Positions 1 to 8,196 of a DNA stretch of 64,000 nt are shown here, piece by piece. The translations under genes and the position numbers were made by a program. A model generated the notes under the pieces. That model worked only from the letters and a program-made list of their open reading frames with translations. It did no database searches and was not told the origin of the DNA. The stretch's first letter is position 1. Every line of letters starts with the position of its first letter. The DNA is from CADEFX01 sp046154585 (GTDB lineage Bacteria > Pseudomonadota > Alphaproteobacteria > Rhizobiales > Hyphomicrobiaceae): positions 33,221-97,220 of the forward strand of contig JBJXDX010000164.1 of NCBI GenBank assembly GCA_046154585.1. The letters run 5' to 3'.

Positions 1-345
1 TCCGCCGATGCCGAAGATGAAGCGCCCGCCCGAAAGCTGATCGAGGCTGGCGACCGATTTCGCCGTCACGATCGGATCGCGCTGCGGGATAAGCGCGATG
101 CCGGTCCCGAGCTTCAGCGTCTTGGTCGCCGCTGCCGCGAAGGACAGCGCCACGAAGGGATCATGCGTATGCGCGTATCGCTTGGGCAACTCGCCGCCGC
201 CCGGGAAGGGGCTCTTGCGGCTGGTTGGAATGTGCGTGTGCTCGCAGACATAGAGCGAGTCGAAGCCGCGCTCCTCGAGCGTACGCGCCAGCTCGGCGAC
301 GTTGATGCCGTAGTCCGTCGGAAAATAGAACGCGCCAACACGCAT
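1..345 (-). CDS. LLM-class F420/flavin-dependent oxidoreductase (N-terminal part, cut by window edge)
   Basis: This is the first 115 codons of a luciferase-like monooxygenase (TIM-barrel) protein that runs off the left edge. The start MRVGAFYFPTDYG is typical of the family. It is followed by the second-strand region ERGFDSLYVCEHTHIP and the third-strand region LKLGTGIALIPQRDP, and the visible part ends in GGRFIFGIGG, the usual flavin/F420 site region. A GGAGG box lies about seven bases upstream of the ATG. It is downstream of the split-barrel gene at 449-874 on the same strand and may share its transcript. Substrate unknown; F420 use is inferred from the neighbouring F420 synthesis genes. Confidence 0.85.
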   Translation of the reverse strand, partial: MRVGAFYFPTDYGINVAELARTLEERGFDSLYVCEHTHIPTSRKSPFPGGGELPKRYAHTHDPFVALSFAAAATKTLKLGTGIALIPQRDPIVTAKSVASLDQLSGGRFIFGIGG

Positions 346-448
346 GAGATATCCTCCACGAGTCCAATGAGTCCGCCGCAAGACCGGCAGCACGTGCATG
401 GCGCTTCATAGCACGCGTCCCTCGGGTATGTCGCTGCAGAAGCGAGGG

Positions 449-874
449 CTAGTGGCGCAGGTTGCCCCAACTCGTGACGCGCTCGATGCGCAGGGCGATC
501 ACCGGATATCCCGCAATCTGCATTCCCATGAGTTGAGGGTACCGCGCACGCAACAGGGCCTGCGCGTTGTCGTGCTCATCCCCATCGTCTAGAATTTCGG
601 CGCGGCCGCGCAGCATGACCCAACCGAGCCGCGACCAGTCCTCGTCATATCGATCGACAACAACTGCGATGCGCGGATTCTCGATGATATTTTGCAACCG
701 CTTTAGCTTGCGGCCTGACGTGCGCTTCGGCTTGTCGTCGATCGTGATGTAGAGAGCGTCGGCCCCCAGGACATAGCCCACTGGCAAGACGTGCGGCGCG
801 CCATTGCCGTCGGCCGTGGCCAGATGGCCCACGCGTTGATCCAGCAGAAAACTGCGCTCTTGGTCCGACAGCAT
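449..874 (-). CDS. PPOX-class (split-barrel) F420-dependent oxidoreductase
   Basis: This 141-residue protein has the pyridoxamine-phosphate-oxidase-like split barrel. The opening QRVGHLATADGNGAPHVLPV is the usual first hairpin, and PRIAVVVDRYDEDW and LRGRAEILDDGDEH follow. The overall pattern resembles the mycobacterial Rv0121c-type family, whose members bind F420. The ATG at 874 is preferred because the family motif starts about 14 residues later; a longer reading up to 1030 would add an unlikely N-terminus. It is divergent from the luciferase-like gene at 1066, so 875-1065 should hold promoters in both directions. The F420 preference is inferred from family and context. Confidence 0.85.
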   Translation of the reverse strand: MLSDQERSFLLDQRVGHLATADGNGAPHVLPVGYVLGADALYITIDDKPKRTSGRKLKRLQNIIENPRIAVVVDRYDEDWSRLGWVMLRGRAEILDDGDEHDNAQALLRARYPQLMGMQIAGYPVIALRIERVTSWGNLRH

Positions 875-1065
875 TCCCTGCTCATTTTTTCTCGATCTCG
901 GCTTCTGCGCGAAAGTTGATTGTCTTGAACCTGCAGAGCCTGGGCACAATAGTCCGTTTGCCCGCGCAGTCGCAATGAGGCGGCAAGCACCCAATGCGCC
1001 CTTGTATCCGGCCGCATGGAGGTGCACCAATGGGCCGACAATGTACTTGGCTAGGGAGCACGCCC

Positions 1066-2106
1066 ATGCGGCTTGGTCTACTGTTGCGCTACCGCGGCAA
1101 CGATACAGGTCCGCGCATGGATCTGGTCGAGGAGGCCGAGCGCCTGGGCTACGACTCCGTATGGTCCAGCGAGGCCTACGGCACGGACGCCGTCACGCCC
1201 ATCTCCTGGGTTCTTGCACGCACCACGCGCATCAAGGGCGGCACCGGCATCATGCAGATTCCAGCGCGCACGCCCGCCTGCGCCGCCATGACCGCGATGT
1301 CCCTGCAGGCCATGTCGAACGACCGTTTTCTGCTCGGCATCGGGCCGTCCGGGCCGCAGGTGATCGAGGGCTGGCACGGCGAGCCCTACGGCAAACCGCT
1401 GGCCCGCACGAAGGAATACATCGAGATCATTCGCAAGATCTTTGCCCGCGAGGAGCCCTTGCAGCACCGCGGCGAGCACTACCAAATACCCTACGATGGT
1501 CCAGGTGCCAGCGGCCTCGGCAAGCCCCTCAAGAGCATTCACAAGCCGACCGGTGGCATCAAGATCTATACAGCTGCATTCGCGCCGGCCGGCCTTCGCA
1601 CTGCCGGCGAGGTCGCCGATGGCACGCTGCCGATCTTCATGAACCCCGAAAAGCCCGATGTCGTCGCTAACCACGTGCTGGACGGCATGACGGCGGCGGG
1701 CAAACCCCGGTCACTCGATCATTTCGACATCGCGCCCTTTGTGCGCGTCGCCATGGGGCCTGACTTGCAAAAGTGCCGGGATTCCCTCAAGCCGGAGCTT
1801 GCGCTTTACATCGGCGGCATGGGCGCGCGGTCGAAAAATTTCTATAACGACTATGTCCGCCGCCTGGGTTATGAGGCGGAAGCGGCCAAGATCCAGGATG
1901 CGTTCCTGGCAGGCCGCAAGGGCGAAGCCCTCGCCGCGGTTCCGGATAGGCTGATCGACGAGACGGCGCTCGTGGGGCCGCCCGACCGGATCAAAGATCG
2001 GTTACAGGCATGGAAGCAAGGCGCCGCAGGGAATAAGATCGGCACCATGCTGCTGGGTGGGGCCGATGCCGAGGCCCTGCGCGTCATCGCCGAAGCGTCC
2101 GCCTGA
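1066..2106 (+). CDS. LLM-class F420-dependent oxidoreductase (Rv3520c-like)
   Basis: This 346-residue luciferase-like TIM-barrel protein has the family landmarks RLGYDSVWSSEAYGTDA, the TTRIKGGTGIMQIPARTP strand and DRFLLGIGPSGPQVIEGWHG. The last is characteristic of the subgroup related to mycobacterial Rv3520c. An AGGGAG box at 1053-1058 supports the ATG at 1066 over an upstream ATG at 994. It is the first plus-strand gene of the F420 locus and ends 69 bases before fgd. It is expected to be a cytoplasmic reductase or oxidase using F420; the substrate cannot be read from the sequence. Confidence 0.88.
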   Translation: MRLGLLLRYRGNDTGPRMDLVEEAERLGYDSVWSSEAYGTDAVTPISWVLARTTRIKGGTGIMQIPARTPACAAMTAMSLQAMSNDRFLLGIGPSGPQVIEGWHGEPYGKPLARTKEYIEIIRKIFAREEPLQHRGEHYQIPYDGPGASGLGKPLKSIHKPTGGIKIYTAAFAPAGLRTAGEVADGTLPIFMNPEKPDVVANHVLDGMTAAGKPRSLDHFDIAPFVRVAMGPDLQKCRDSLKPELALYIGGMGARSKNFYNDYVRRLGYEAEAAKIQDAFLAGRKGEALAAVPDRLIDETALVGPPDRIKDRLQAWKQGAAGNKIGTMLLGGADAEALRVIAEASA

Positions 2107-2175
2107 GCTGCGTTCGGCGGACGGGCCGCGCCCGGCGCCATCGTCTGGATTGAGATTGTCTCGCGGAGGATTGGG

Positions 2176-3183
2176 TTGGCACTCAAGCTCGGATACAAGG
2201 CGTCCGCCGAACAGTTCGGCCCGCGCGAACTGCTCGATTTCTCCTGCTATGCCGAAGAGGTCGGCTTCGACTCGGTGTTTGTCAGCGACCACTTCCAGCC
2301 CTGGCGGCACACTGACGGCCACGCGCCGTTTTCTTTTGCCTGGCTCGGGGCGCTCGGGGCGCGCACCTCCCGAATCAAGATGGGCACCAGCGTGCTGACG
2401 CCCTCGTTCCGCTATCACCCCTCGATCGTCGCCCAGGCCTTCGGCACGCTCGGCGCACTATATGAAGATCGCATGATCCTCGGCATCGGTACGGGCGAAT
2501 CCCTCAACGAGGTTCCGGCGACTGGCATGGCCTGGCCGGAGATGAAGGAGCGGTTCGCCCGCATGCGCGAGGCCGTGACGCTGATCCGGCAGCTGTGGGC
2601 CGAGGAGCGAGTCTCCTTTCACGGCGAGTATTACAAGACCGAGAAGGCGACGATCTACGACCGTCCCTCAAAGCCGATCCCGATCTATGTCGCAGCGGCC
2701 GGTCCGCAGGTCGCCAAATACGCCGGATGCGCCGGCGACGGCTTCATCTGCACGAGCGGCAAGGCGCCCTCGCTTTATACGGAAACACTGCTTCCGAATG
2801 TGGCCGCTGGCGTGGAAACGAGCGGGCGTCCGCAGGACGCCATCGATCGTATGATCGAGATGAAGGTGTCGTTCGACACCGATCGCACGCGGGCGATGGA
2901 GGATACGCGCCACTGGGCGGCACTTGCCCTGTCGCCGCAGGAAAAGATGTCGGTCGAGGATCCTCTCGAGATGGAACGCCTTTCCGATGCGCTGCCGGTG
3001 GAGCGGGCGGCCAGCCGCTGGATCGTCTCAACCGATGCCGACGAGCACGTCGACAAGATCGCCACCTACGTCAACCTTGGCTTCAGGCATCTCGTCTTTC
3101 ACGCGCCGGGTGCCGATCAGCGGCGGTTCCTCAAACTGTATGCAGACGCCGTCCTGCCGCGATTGCGTGCACGGTTCGGTTGA
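2176..3183 (+). CDS. fgd: F420-dependent glucose-6-phosphate dehydrogenase
   Basis: This 335-residue protein closely matches mycobacterial Fgd1 from memory. It would oxidise glucose-6-phosphate to 6-phosphogluconolactone while reducing F420. The N-terminus LKLGYKASAEQF, the SDHFQPWRH motif and GTGESLNE are all present. His39, Trp43 and Glu108 correspond to the Fgd1 active-site residues His40, Trp44 and Glu109. The phosphate-binding lysines (in TSGK and QEKMSVEDP) and the arginine (in RWIV) are also kept. Translation starts at TTG 2176 with GGAGGA at 2165-2170. It lies 27 bases before cofE, linking cofactor reduction to cofactor synthesis. Close paralogues in the same subfamily can use other substrates, so biochemical proof is needed. 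Confidence 0.9.
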   Translation: MALKLGYKASAEQFGPRELLDFSCYAEEVGFDSVFVSDHFQPWRHTDGHAPFSFAWLGALGARTSRIKMGTSVLTPSFRYHPSIVAQAFGTLGALYEDRMILGIGTGESLNEVPATGMAWPEMKERFARMREAVTLIRQLWAEERVSFHGEYYKTEKATIYDRPSKPIPIYVAAAGPQVAKYAGCAGDGFICTSGKAPSLYTETLLPNVAAGVETSGRPQDAIDRMIEMKVSFDTDRTRAMEDTRHWAALALSPQEKMSVEDPLEMERLSDALPVERAASRWIVSTDADEHVDKIATYVNLGFRHLVFHAPGADQRRFLKLYADAVLPRLRARFG

Positions 3184-3210
3184 CATCGCGAGGCGGTGCG
3201 AGCGCAACAT

Positions 3211-3981
3211 ATGAGCTCATCGAAACTGGAGTTGTTGGCGATCGAGGATCTGCCGATCGTCATGCCGGGTGACGACCTTGCGCGGCTGGCGATCGATGGC
3301 CTGGAGCGCTCCGGCATGCGCCTTGTCTCCGGCGATGTACTTGTGGTCGCCCAGAAGGTCGTGTCGAAGGCTGAAGGCCGCATGGTGGCGCTCGCCGACG
3401 TGACCCCGAGCCCTCGCGCGCTGCAGCTCGGACGTGAGACGAACAAGGATCCGCGCCTTGTCGAACTCATTCTGTCGGAGACCAAGCGCGTCGTCCGCAG
3501 CGGGCCGAATGTGCTGATCGCCGAGCATCGCCTCGGCTTCGTCATGGCCAATGCCGGGGTCGATCAATCCAATGTGGGAGCCCAGGATGGCATTGAGCGA
3601 GCCTTGCTGCTGCCGCGCGATCCCGATGCCAGCGCCGAGGTCCTGCGCTCGGCATTATCGGCGCGCTCCGATGCCCGCATCGGCGTCATCATCAACGATA
3701 GCTTCGGACGCGCGTGGCGCCTCGGCACCGTCGGCGTCGCACTGGGCGTGGCTGGCTTACCCGCCCTGAAAGATTTGCGCGGTCGGCCCGATCTTCTCGG
3801 GCGTCCGCTCCGCGTCTCCATCTCGGCATTCGCCGACGAGATCGCTGCCGCCGCGTCGCTGCTAATGGGCCAAGGCGACGAGGGCCGGCCCATGGTCATC
3901 GCGCGCGGACTCACCTGGCACGAGCCGTCGAGCGGCGTCGGCGCACTCCTCCGATCCTCCGAGGAGGACCTGTTCCGGTGA
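3211..3981 (+). CDS. cofE: F420-0:gamma-glutamyl ligase
   Basis: This enzyme adds gamma-linked glutamates to F420-0 using GTP. The 256-residue protein begins with LELLAIEDLPIVMPGDDLA and carries the family motifs DVLVVAQKVVSKAEGR, DPRLVELILSET, NAGVDQSNV and NDSFGRAWRLGTVGVALG. It is a stand-alone CofE and lacks the C-terminal nitroreductase-like domain of actinobacterial FbiB. The ATG at 3211 is chosen, but an in-frame GTG at 3196 sits close behind an AGGCGG stretch and cannot be excluded. Its stop overlaps the cofD start by four bases (GTGA), which suggests translational coupling. Confidence 0.93.
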   Translation: MSSSKLELLAIEDLPIVMPGDDLARLAIDGLERSGMRLVSGDVLVVAQKVVSKAEGRMVALADVTPSPRALQLGRETNKDPRLVELILSETKRVVRSGPNVLIAEHRLGFVMANAGVDQSNVGAQDGIERALLLPRDPDASAEVLRSALSARSDARIGVIINDSFGRAWRLGTVGVALGVAGLPALKDLRGRPDLLGRPLRVSISAFADEIAAAASLLMGQGDEGRPMVIARGLTWHEPSSGVGALLRSSEEDLFR

Positions 3982-4979
3982 GCACCAGCGCGCATTCACC
4001 CGCAACGGGGCACGTTCTTGCGCTGTCCGGCGGCATCGGCGGCGCCAAACTGGCGCTCGGCTTGAGCCGTGTGCTCCAGCCCGATGCCCTGACCGTCGTC
4101 GCCAATACCGGTGACGATTTCGAGCATCTGGGTCTATCGATCTCCCCCGACATCGATACACTCATGTATACGCTTGCCGGCCTCGACAACCCGGAGACGG
4201 GCTGGGGTAGCAGAGGCGAGACGTGGACCTTCATGACCGCGCTTGAGCAACTCGGCGGCGAGACGTGGTTCAAGCTCGGCGACGCCGATCTCGCCGTGCA
4301 TGTGGAGCGCACTCGCCGACTGCGGGTGGGTGAAAGCCTGTCGCGGATCACGGCCGATCTTTGCCAAAGGCTCGGCGTCCCCGTGCGTATCGCGCCGATG
4401 TCCGACGACCCGGTGCGCACGCGCATTCGTACCGATGACGGATGGCTGGATTTCCAGGACTACTTCGTGCGCTACCAGAGTCGGCCGGTGGTGCGCGAGA
4501 TAGTCTTTGCCGGCGCGGCCGAGGCAAGGCCGCAGCCCGATCTGATGGCCACGCTCGCCGATCCGGGTCTTCGCGCCGTCATCATTTGCCCGTCGAACCC
4601 GCTCATCAGCATCGATCCCATCCTGTCTCTCCCCGGTGTTCGCGAGGCCGTGATAGGATGCAAGGCTCCAGTCGTAGCCGTCTCACCCATCATCGCCGGA
4701 CGTGCGGTGAAAGGTCCAACCGCCAAGATGCTCGAAGAGCTTGGCGTAACGCCGAGTGCCGAAGCCGTCGCGCGCCGTTATGCGGATATGATCGATGTGT
4801 TCCTCGCTGACCCGGACGATGCAGCAGCGGTGTCGGACGCAGGCCTGGACCTGGAGATCATCGCGACACCGACACTGATGAAAACGCTCGCCGATCGCGA
4901 GCATCTGGCAGGTGCCGTCCTGGGCGCCGCTGATCGTGCCGCGTTCCGGCAATCTTCTCTCTCATTGGATGTTTCATGA
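3978..4979 (+). CDS. cofD: 2-phospho-L-lactate transferase (F420-0 forming)
   Basis: CofD transfers the phospholactyl-type group from its GDP-activated form to the deazaflavin Fo. The 333-residue protein opens with the nucleotide-binding signature LALSGGIGGAKLALGLSR. It continues with NTGDDFEHLGLSISPDIDT, WFKLGDADLAVHVERT and CPSNPLISIDPILSLPGV, all typical of CofD/FbiA. The GTG start at 3978 overlaps the cofE stop, and the TGA at 4977 overlaps the cofC ATG. The longer open frame from 3714 is just the alternative frame of cofE. It is cytoplasmic and the second gene of the coupled F420 synthesis block. Confidence 0.95.
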   Translation: MSTSAHSPATGHVLALSGGIGGAKLALGLSRVLQPDALTVVANTGDDFEHLGLSISPDIDTLMYTLAGLDNPETGWGSRGETWTFMTALEQLGGETWFKLGDADLAVHVERTRRLRVGESLSRITADLCQRLGVPVRIAPMSDDPVRTRIRTDDGWLDFQDYFVRYQSRPVVREIVFAGAAEARPQPDLMATLADPGLRAVIICPSNPLISIDPILSLPGVREAVIGCKAPVVAVSPIIAGRAVKGPTAKMLEELGVTPSAEAVARRYADMIDVFLADPDDAAAVSDAGLDLEIIATPTLMKTLADREHLAGAVLGAADRAAFRQSSLSLDVS

Positions 4980-5656
4980 GCAGCTTCTGGATCATCGTGC
5001 CTGTGAAGGATACGCGGCACTCCAAGCAACGCCTGATGGCTAGCCTCGACGCGCATCAGCGGCGCTCGCTCGCCCTTGCCATGCTGGAGGATGTGTTGTC
5101 GGCCATCGCTCCCGTGTGCTCGCTCGCACGCTGTGCCGTCGTCACGATCGACCCTGATGCGACGGCCATGGCCGAGCGTTACGGCATGCGCGTCTTGACC
5201 GAAGGTGCCAGCGAAGGCCACACCGGCTCTGTCTCTGCCACCGCACGACTCCTGGGCAAGGAAGGCGTCGCCGGTTTTCTGACTCTGCCGGGCGACATCC
5301 CGAACATCTCCACGCCCGAGGTCGAAGCCCTGCTGCGTGCCCATCGTCAAGCGCCCGCCTTCACCATCGCCCCATCGCACGACGAGCTTGGCTCTAACGC
5401 CGTTGCCTGCTCGCCCGTCGATGCCGTACCGTTGCGCTTCGGCTCCGACAGCTACTTTCCACACCTCGCCGCAGCCCGCCGCGCCGGCATCGAGCCGACA
5501 ATCTTGCGCCTTCCGGGGATCGCCATGGATCTCGATACGCCTGAAGACCTCGCGCGGTTTATGCGCCTGGAACCGCGCGTCCCGACACGCGCCCTCGCCT
5601 ACCTCGAAAGCCTGCGAGGGTTCGGTGTCGCGGCCGCACAAGGAGAATCGGCATGA
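4976..5656 (+). CDS. cofC: 2-phospho-L-lactate guanylyltransferase (CofC)
   Basis: CofC activates the small acid that becomes the F420 side chain: 2-phospholactate in archaea, phosphoenolpyruvate in mycobacteria, and 3-phosphoglycerate in one characterised proteobacterial system. The 226-residue protein starts with FWIIVPVKDTRHSKQRL, the NTP-transferase loop of CofC/FbiD. It also has GFLTLPGDIPNIS, SHDELGSNAV and FGSDSYFPHLAAARRAG. The ATG overlaps the cofD stop and its TGA overlaps the fbiC start, both as ATGA. Which acid it uses cannot be told by eye and decides what F420 variant is made. Confidence 0.93.
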   Translation: MSSFWIIVPVKDTRHSKQRLMASLDAHQRRSLALAMLEDVLSAIAPVCSLARCAVVTIDPDATAMAERYGMRVLTEGASEGHTGSVSATARLLGKEGVAGFLTLPGDIPNISTPEVEALLRAHRQAPAFTIAPSHDELGSNAVACSPVDAVPLRFGSDSYFPHLAAARRAGIEPTILRLPGIAMDLDTPEDLARFMRLEPRVPTRALAYLESLRGFGVAAAQGESA

Positions 5657-8142
5657 CGCCGGCCGAAACAGCAGCGCTTCTGGTCCGCGTGCGCGATGGC
5701 AAGCGCCTCGACGCGGCCGAGGCCATGCCGCTAGCCAATTGCCAGGATATCGAAGCCTTGATGCGGGCAGCGGCCGCGCTGCGCGATGAAGGTCACGGCG
5801 ACCTCGTCTCCTATTCGCGCAAAGTTTTCATTCCGCTCACCAAGCTGTGCCGCGACTGCTGCCACTACTGTACCTTCGCCATCCCGCCGCGGAAGGGGGA
5901 GAAAGCCTATCTGTCGCCGGACGAAGTGCTCGCCATTGCGGAGCGCGGCCGCCAAGCCGGCTGCCACGAGGCCCTGTTCACGCTCGGCGACAAGCCGGAG
6001 CTGCGCTATCGCGTTGCCCGCGAAGAGCTAGGCTCGCTGGGCGCCACATCGACCATCGACTATCTCGCGCAGATGGCCGAGCTCGTGCTCAAGCGCACCG
6101 GCCTGCTGCCGCACGTCAATCCCGGCGTCATGACGGCAGAGGAAATTGCGAAGCTTCGCACCGTCTCGATTTCGCAAGGCATCATGCTGGAAACGGCATC
6201 GGAGCGGCTATCTGCGCGCGGCGGGCCGCATTTCGGCTCGCCCGATAAGCTTCCTGCAGCGCGCTTGCGCACCATCGAGGACGCCGGCAAGCTTGCCGTG
6301 CCATTCACGAGCGGCATTCTCATCGGCATTGGCGAGACGCGTGCCGAGCGCATCGAGGCGTTGCTCGCATTGCGCGATCTGCATGAGCAGTTCGGCCATC
6401 TGCAGGAAATCATCATCCAGAATTTCCGCGCCAAGCCCGGCACGCGCATGGCGTCGGCCGACGAGCCGTCGCTCGACGAGCATTTGTGGACCATTTCCGT
6501 TGCGCGCCTGCTGTTCGGCCCCGCCATGAATATCCAGGCGCCGCCGAACTTGCGCTCGGGTTCGCTCAGCCATCTGATTGCCGCTGGCATCAACGACTGG
6601 GGCGGGGTATCGCCCGTCACGCCGGACCACGTTAACCCCGAAGCGCCATGGCCAGGGCTGGTGGCGCTTGAGCAACAAACGGCTGAGGCCGGCAAGCAAC
6701 TGGTGCAGCGGCTCGCCATTTACCCTGCATATGCAGGTGTCCCGGACAGATGGGTCGATCACCCTCCGATCACCCTCCGATCACCCCCGATCACCCCCCT
6801 GAACACCCGTCTGATCACCCTGATCGACGCCTCAGCGTTCGGCCGCGAAGACACGTGGCGCGCGGGGTCGGCCACGCCGATACCCGCGCCGGTTGTCTCG
6901 CCTCGAATCGCCAGAATCGGCGGGGATAACTTGGGCAGGCTGCTCGATCGCGCGCGCGAAGGACGCCGCCTTGGTGAGGCCGACGTTGTCAGCCTCTTCG
7001 CTGCCCGCGGCGAAGATTTCACGCGCGTCACCACTGCCGCCGACCAGCTGCGCCGCGTCACATCCGGCGACACCGTCGCCTATGTCGTGAACCGCAACAT
7101 CAACTACACCAACGTCTGCTATTTCAAATGCCAGTTCTGCGCTTTCTCCAAAGGCAAGCTCAGCGAGAACCTGCGCGGTCGTCCGTACGTCCTCGATCTC
7201 GATGAGATCGAGCGGCGCACGCTCGAAGCCTGGGACCGCGGTGCGACCGAGGTCTGCCTGCAGGGCGGCATCCACCCCGACTATACCGGCGCGACCTATC
7301 TCGGTATCTGCCGCCGCATCAAGTCGGTGCAGCCCGCCATGCACATTCACGCCTTCTCGCCGCTCGAGATCTGGCAGGGTGCCGCGACGCTCAAGATGCC
7401 CGTCGCCGAATATCTGGCCGAGCTGAAAGCCGCAGGCCTCAGCTCGCTTCCTGGCACCGCTGCCGAGATCCTCGACGACGAGGTGCGTGCCATCATCTGC
7501 CCCGACAAGATCACCACGGCGCAATGGCTGGAGGTGATGGAGGCTGCCCATGGCGCCGGCCTGCGCTCCACGGCCACCATCATGTTCGGCCACGTCGATC
7601 AGCCGTATCACTGGGCCCGCCACTTGCTGCGCGTGCGCGACCTGCAGGAGCGCACCGGCGGCTTCACCGAGTTCGTGCCGCTGCCGTTCGTGCCCACGGA
7701 GGCGCCGATCTATCTCAAGGGCCGCGCCCGGCCTGGTCCGACCTATCGCGAGGCCGTGCTCATGCATGCCGTCGCGCGCCTCGTTCTGCATCCTCATATC
7801 TCCAACATCCAGACGTCCTGGGTGAAGATGGGAGGGGACGGCGCCGCCGCGTGTCTGCAGGCCGGTGCCAACGATATCGGTGGCACGCTCATGAACGAGA
7901 GCATCACGCGGGCTGCCGGGGCCATCCACGGCGAGGAGATGCCGCCCCACGCCATGAATGAGTTGATCCGTGGCATCGGCCGCACACCGCGACAGCGCAC
8001 GACGCTCTACGGCACACCGCCCACGGAACGCACGGAGCGGTCGTTCCAGGCGCCCCCGCTGCTGCCGCCGGTGCAGACGCCTGCAAAACAATTCATGCGC
8101 GAGCGCGGAGGATCTTCCGGCGCGCCGCCGCCTGGTGAATGA
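5653..8142 (+). CDS. fbiC: FO synthase, fused CofG-CofH radical SAM enzyme
   Basis: This enzyme builds the deazaflavin chromophore Fo from 5-amino-6-ribitylamino-uracil and tyrosine using two radical SAM centres. The 829-residue protein has the CofG cluster motif Cys66-x3-Cys70-x2-Cys73 in the N-terminal half. The CofH motif Cys489-x3-Cys493-x2-Cys496, followed by AFSKGK, is in the C-terminal half. Length and domain order match actinobacterial FbiC. The linker near residues 368-395 is encoded by short tandem GATCACCC-type repeats. The start overlaps the cofC stop by four bases. It is followed 54 bases later by the next luciferase-like gene. Confidence 0.96.
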   Translation: MTPAETAALLVRVRDGKRLDAAEAMPLANCQDIEALMRAAAALRDEGHGDLVSYSRKVFIPLTKLCRDCCHYCTFAIPPRKGEKAYLSPDEVLAIAERGRQAGCHEALFTLGDKPELRYRVAREELGSLGATSTIDYLAQMAELVLKRTGLLPHVNPGVMTAEEIAKLRTVSISQGIMLETASERLSARGGPHFGSPDKLPAARLRTIEDAGKLAVPFTSGILIGIGETRAERIEALLALRDLHEQFGHLQEIIIQNFRAKPGTRMASADEPSLDEHLWTISVARLLFGPAMNIQAPPNLRSGSLSHLIAAGINDWGGVSPVTPDHVNPEAPWPGLVALEQQTAEAGKQLVQRLAIYPAYAGVPDRWVDHPPITLRSPPITPLNTRLITLIDASAFGREDTWRAGSATPIPAPVVSPRIARIGGDNLGRLLDRAREGRRLGEADVVSLFAARGEDFTRVTTAADQLRRVTSGDTVAYVVNRNINYTNVCYFKCQFCAFSKGKLSENLRGRPYVLDLDEIERRTLEAWDRGATEVCLQGGIHPDYTGATYLGICRRIKSVQPAMHIHAFSPLEIWQGAATLKMPVAEYLAELKAAGLSSLPGTAAEILDDEVRAIICPDKITTAQWLEVMEAAHGAGLRSTATIMFGHVDQPYHWARHLLRVRDLQERTGGFTEFVPLPFVPTEAPIYLKGRARPGPTYREAVLMHAVARLVLHPHISNIQTSWVKMGGDGAAACLQAGANDIGGTLMNESITRAAGAIHGEEMPPHAMNELIRGIGRTPRQRTTLYGTPPTERTERSFQAPPLLPPVQTPAKQFMRERGGSSGAPPPGE
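6757..6799 (+). repeat. Short tandem GATCACCCTCC-type repeats inside fbiC
   Basis: About four consecutive units (GATCACCCTCC twice, then GATCACCCCC and GATCACCCCCC) lie in the linker between the CofG and CofH halves of fbiC. A further GATCACCCTGATC lies at about 6813-6825. Unit lengths of 10 to 11 bases are not multiples of three, so gain or loss of one unit would shift the frame. Confidence 0.8.
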
Positions 8143-8196
8143 CAACACGAAGCGCGGCACAGCCTTGAGGCGCGCCAGCCAACGGAGGACACGGAT

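Noticed and set aside
6757..6825. CRISPR-like short repeat array
   Set aside because: Units are only 10-11 bases with no spacers and lie in the fbiC coding frame.
6832..8160. 442-residue open frame antisense to fbiC
   Set aside because: It mirrors the high-GC codon pattern of the second half of fbiC, has no recognisable motif, and the sense strand carries an unambiguous CofH domain.
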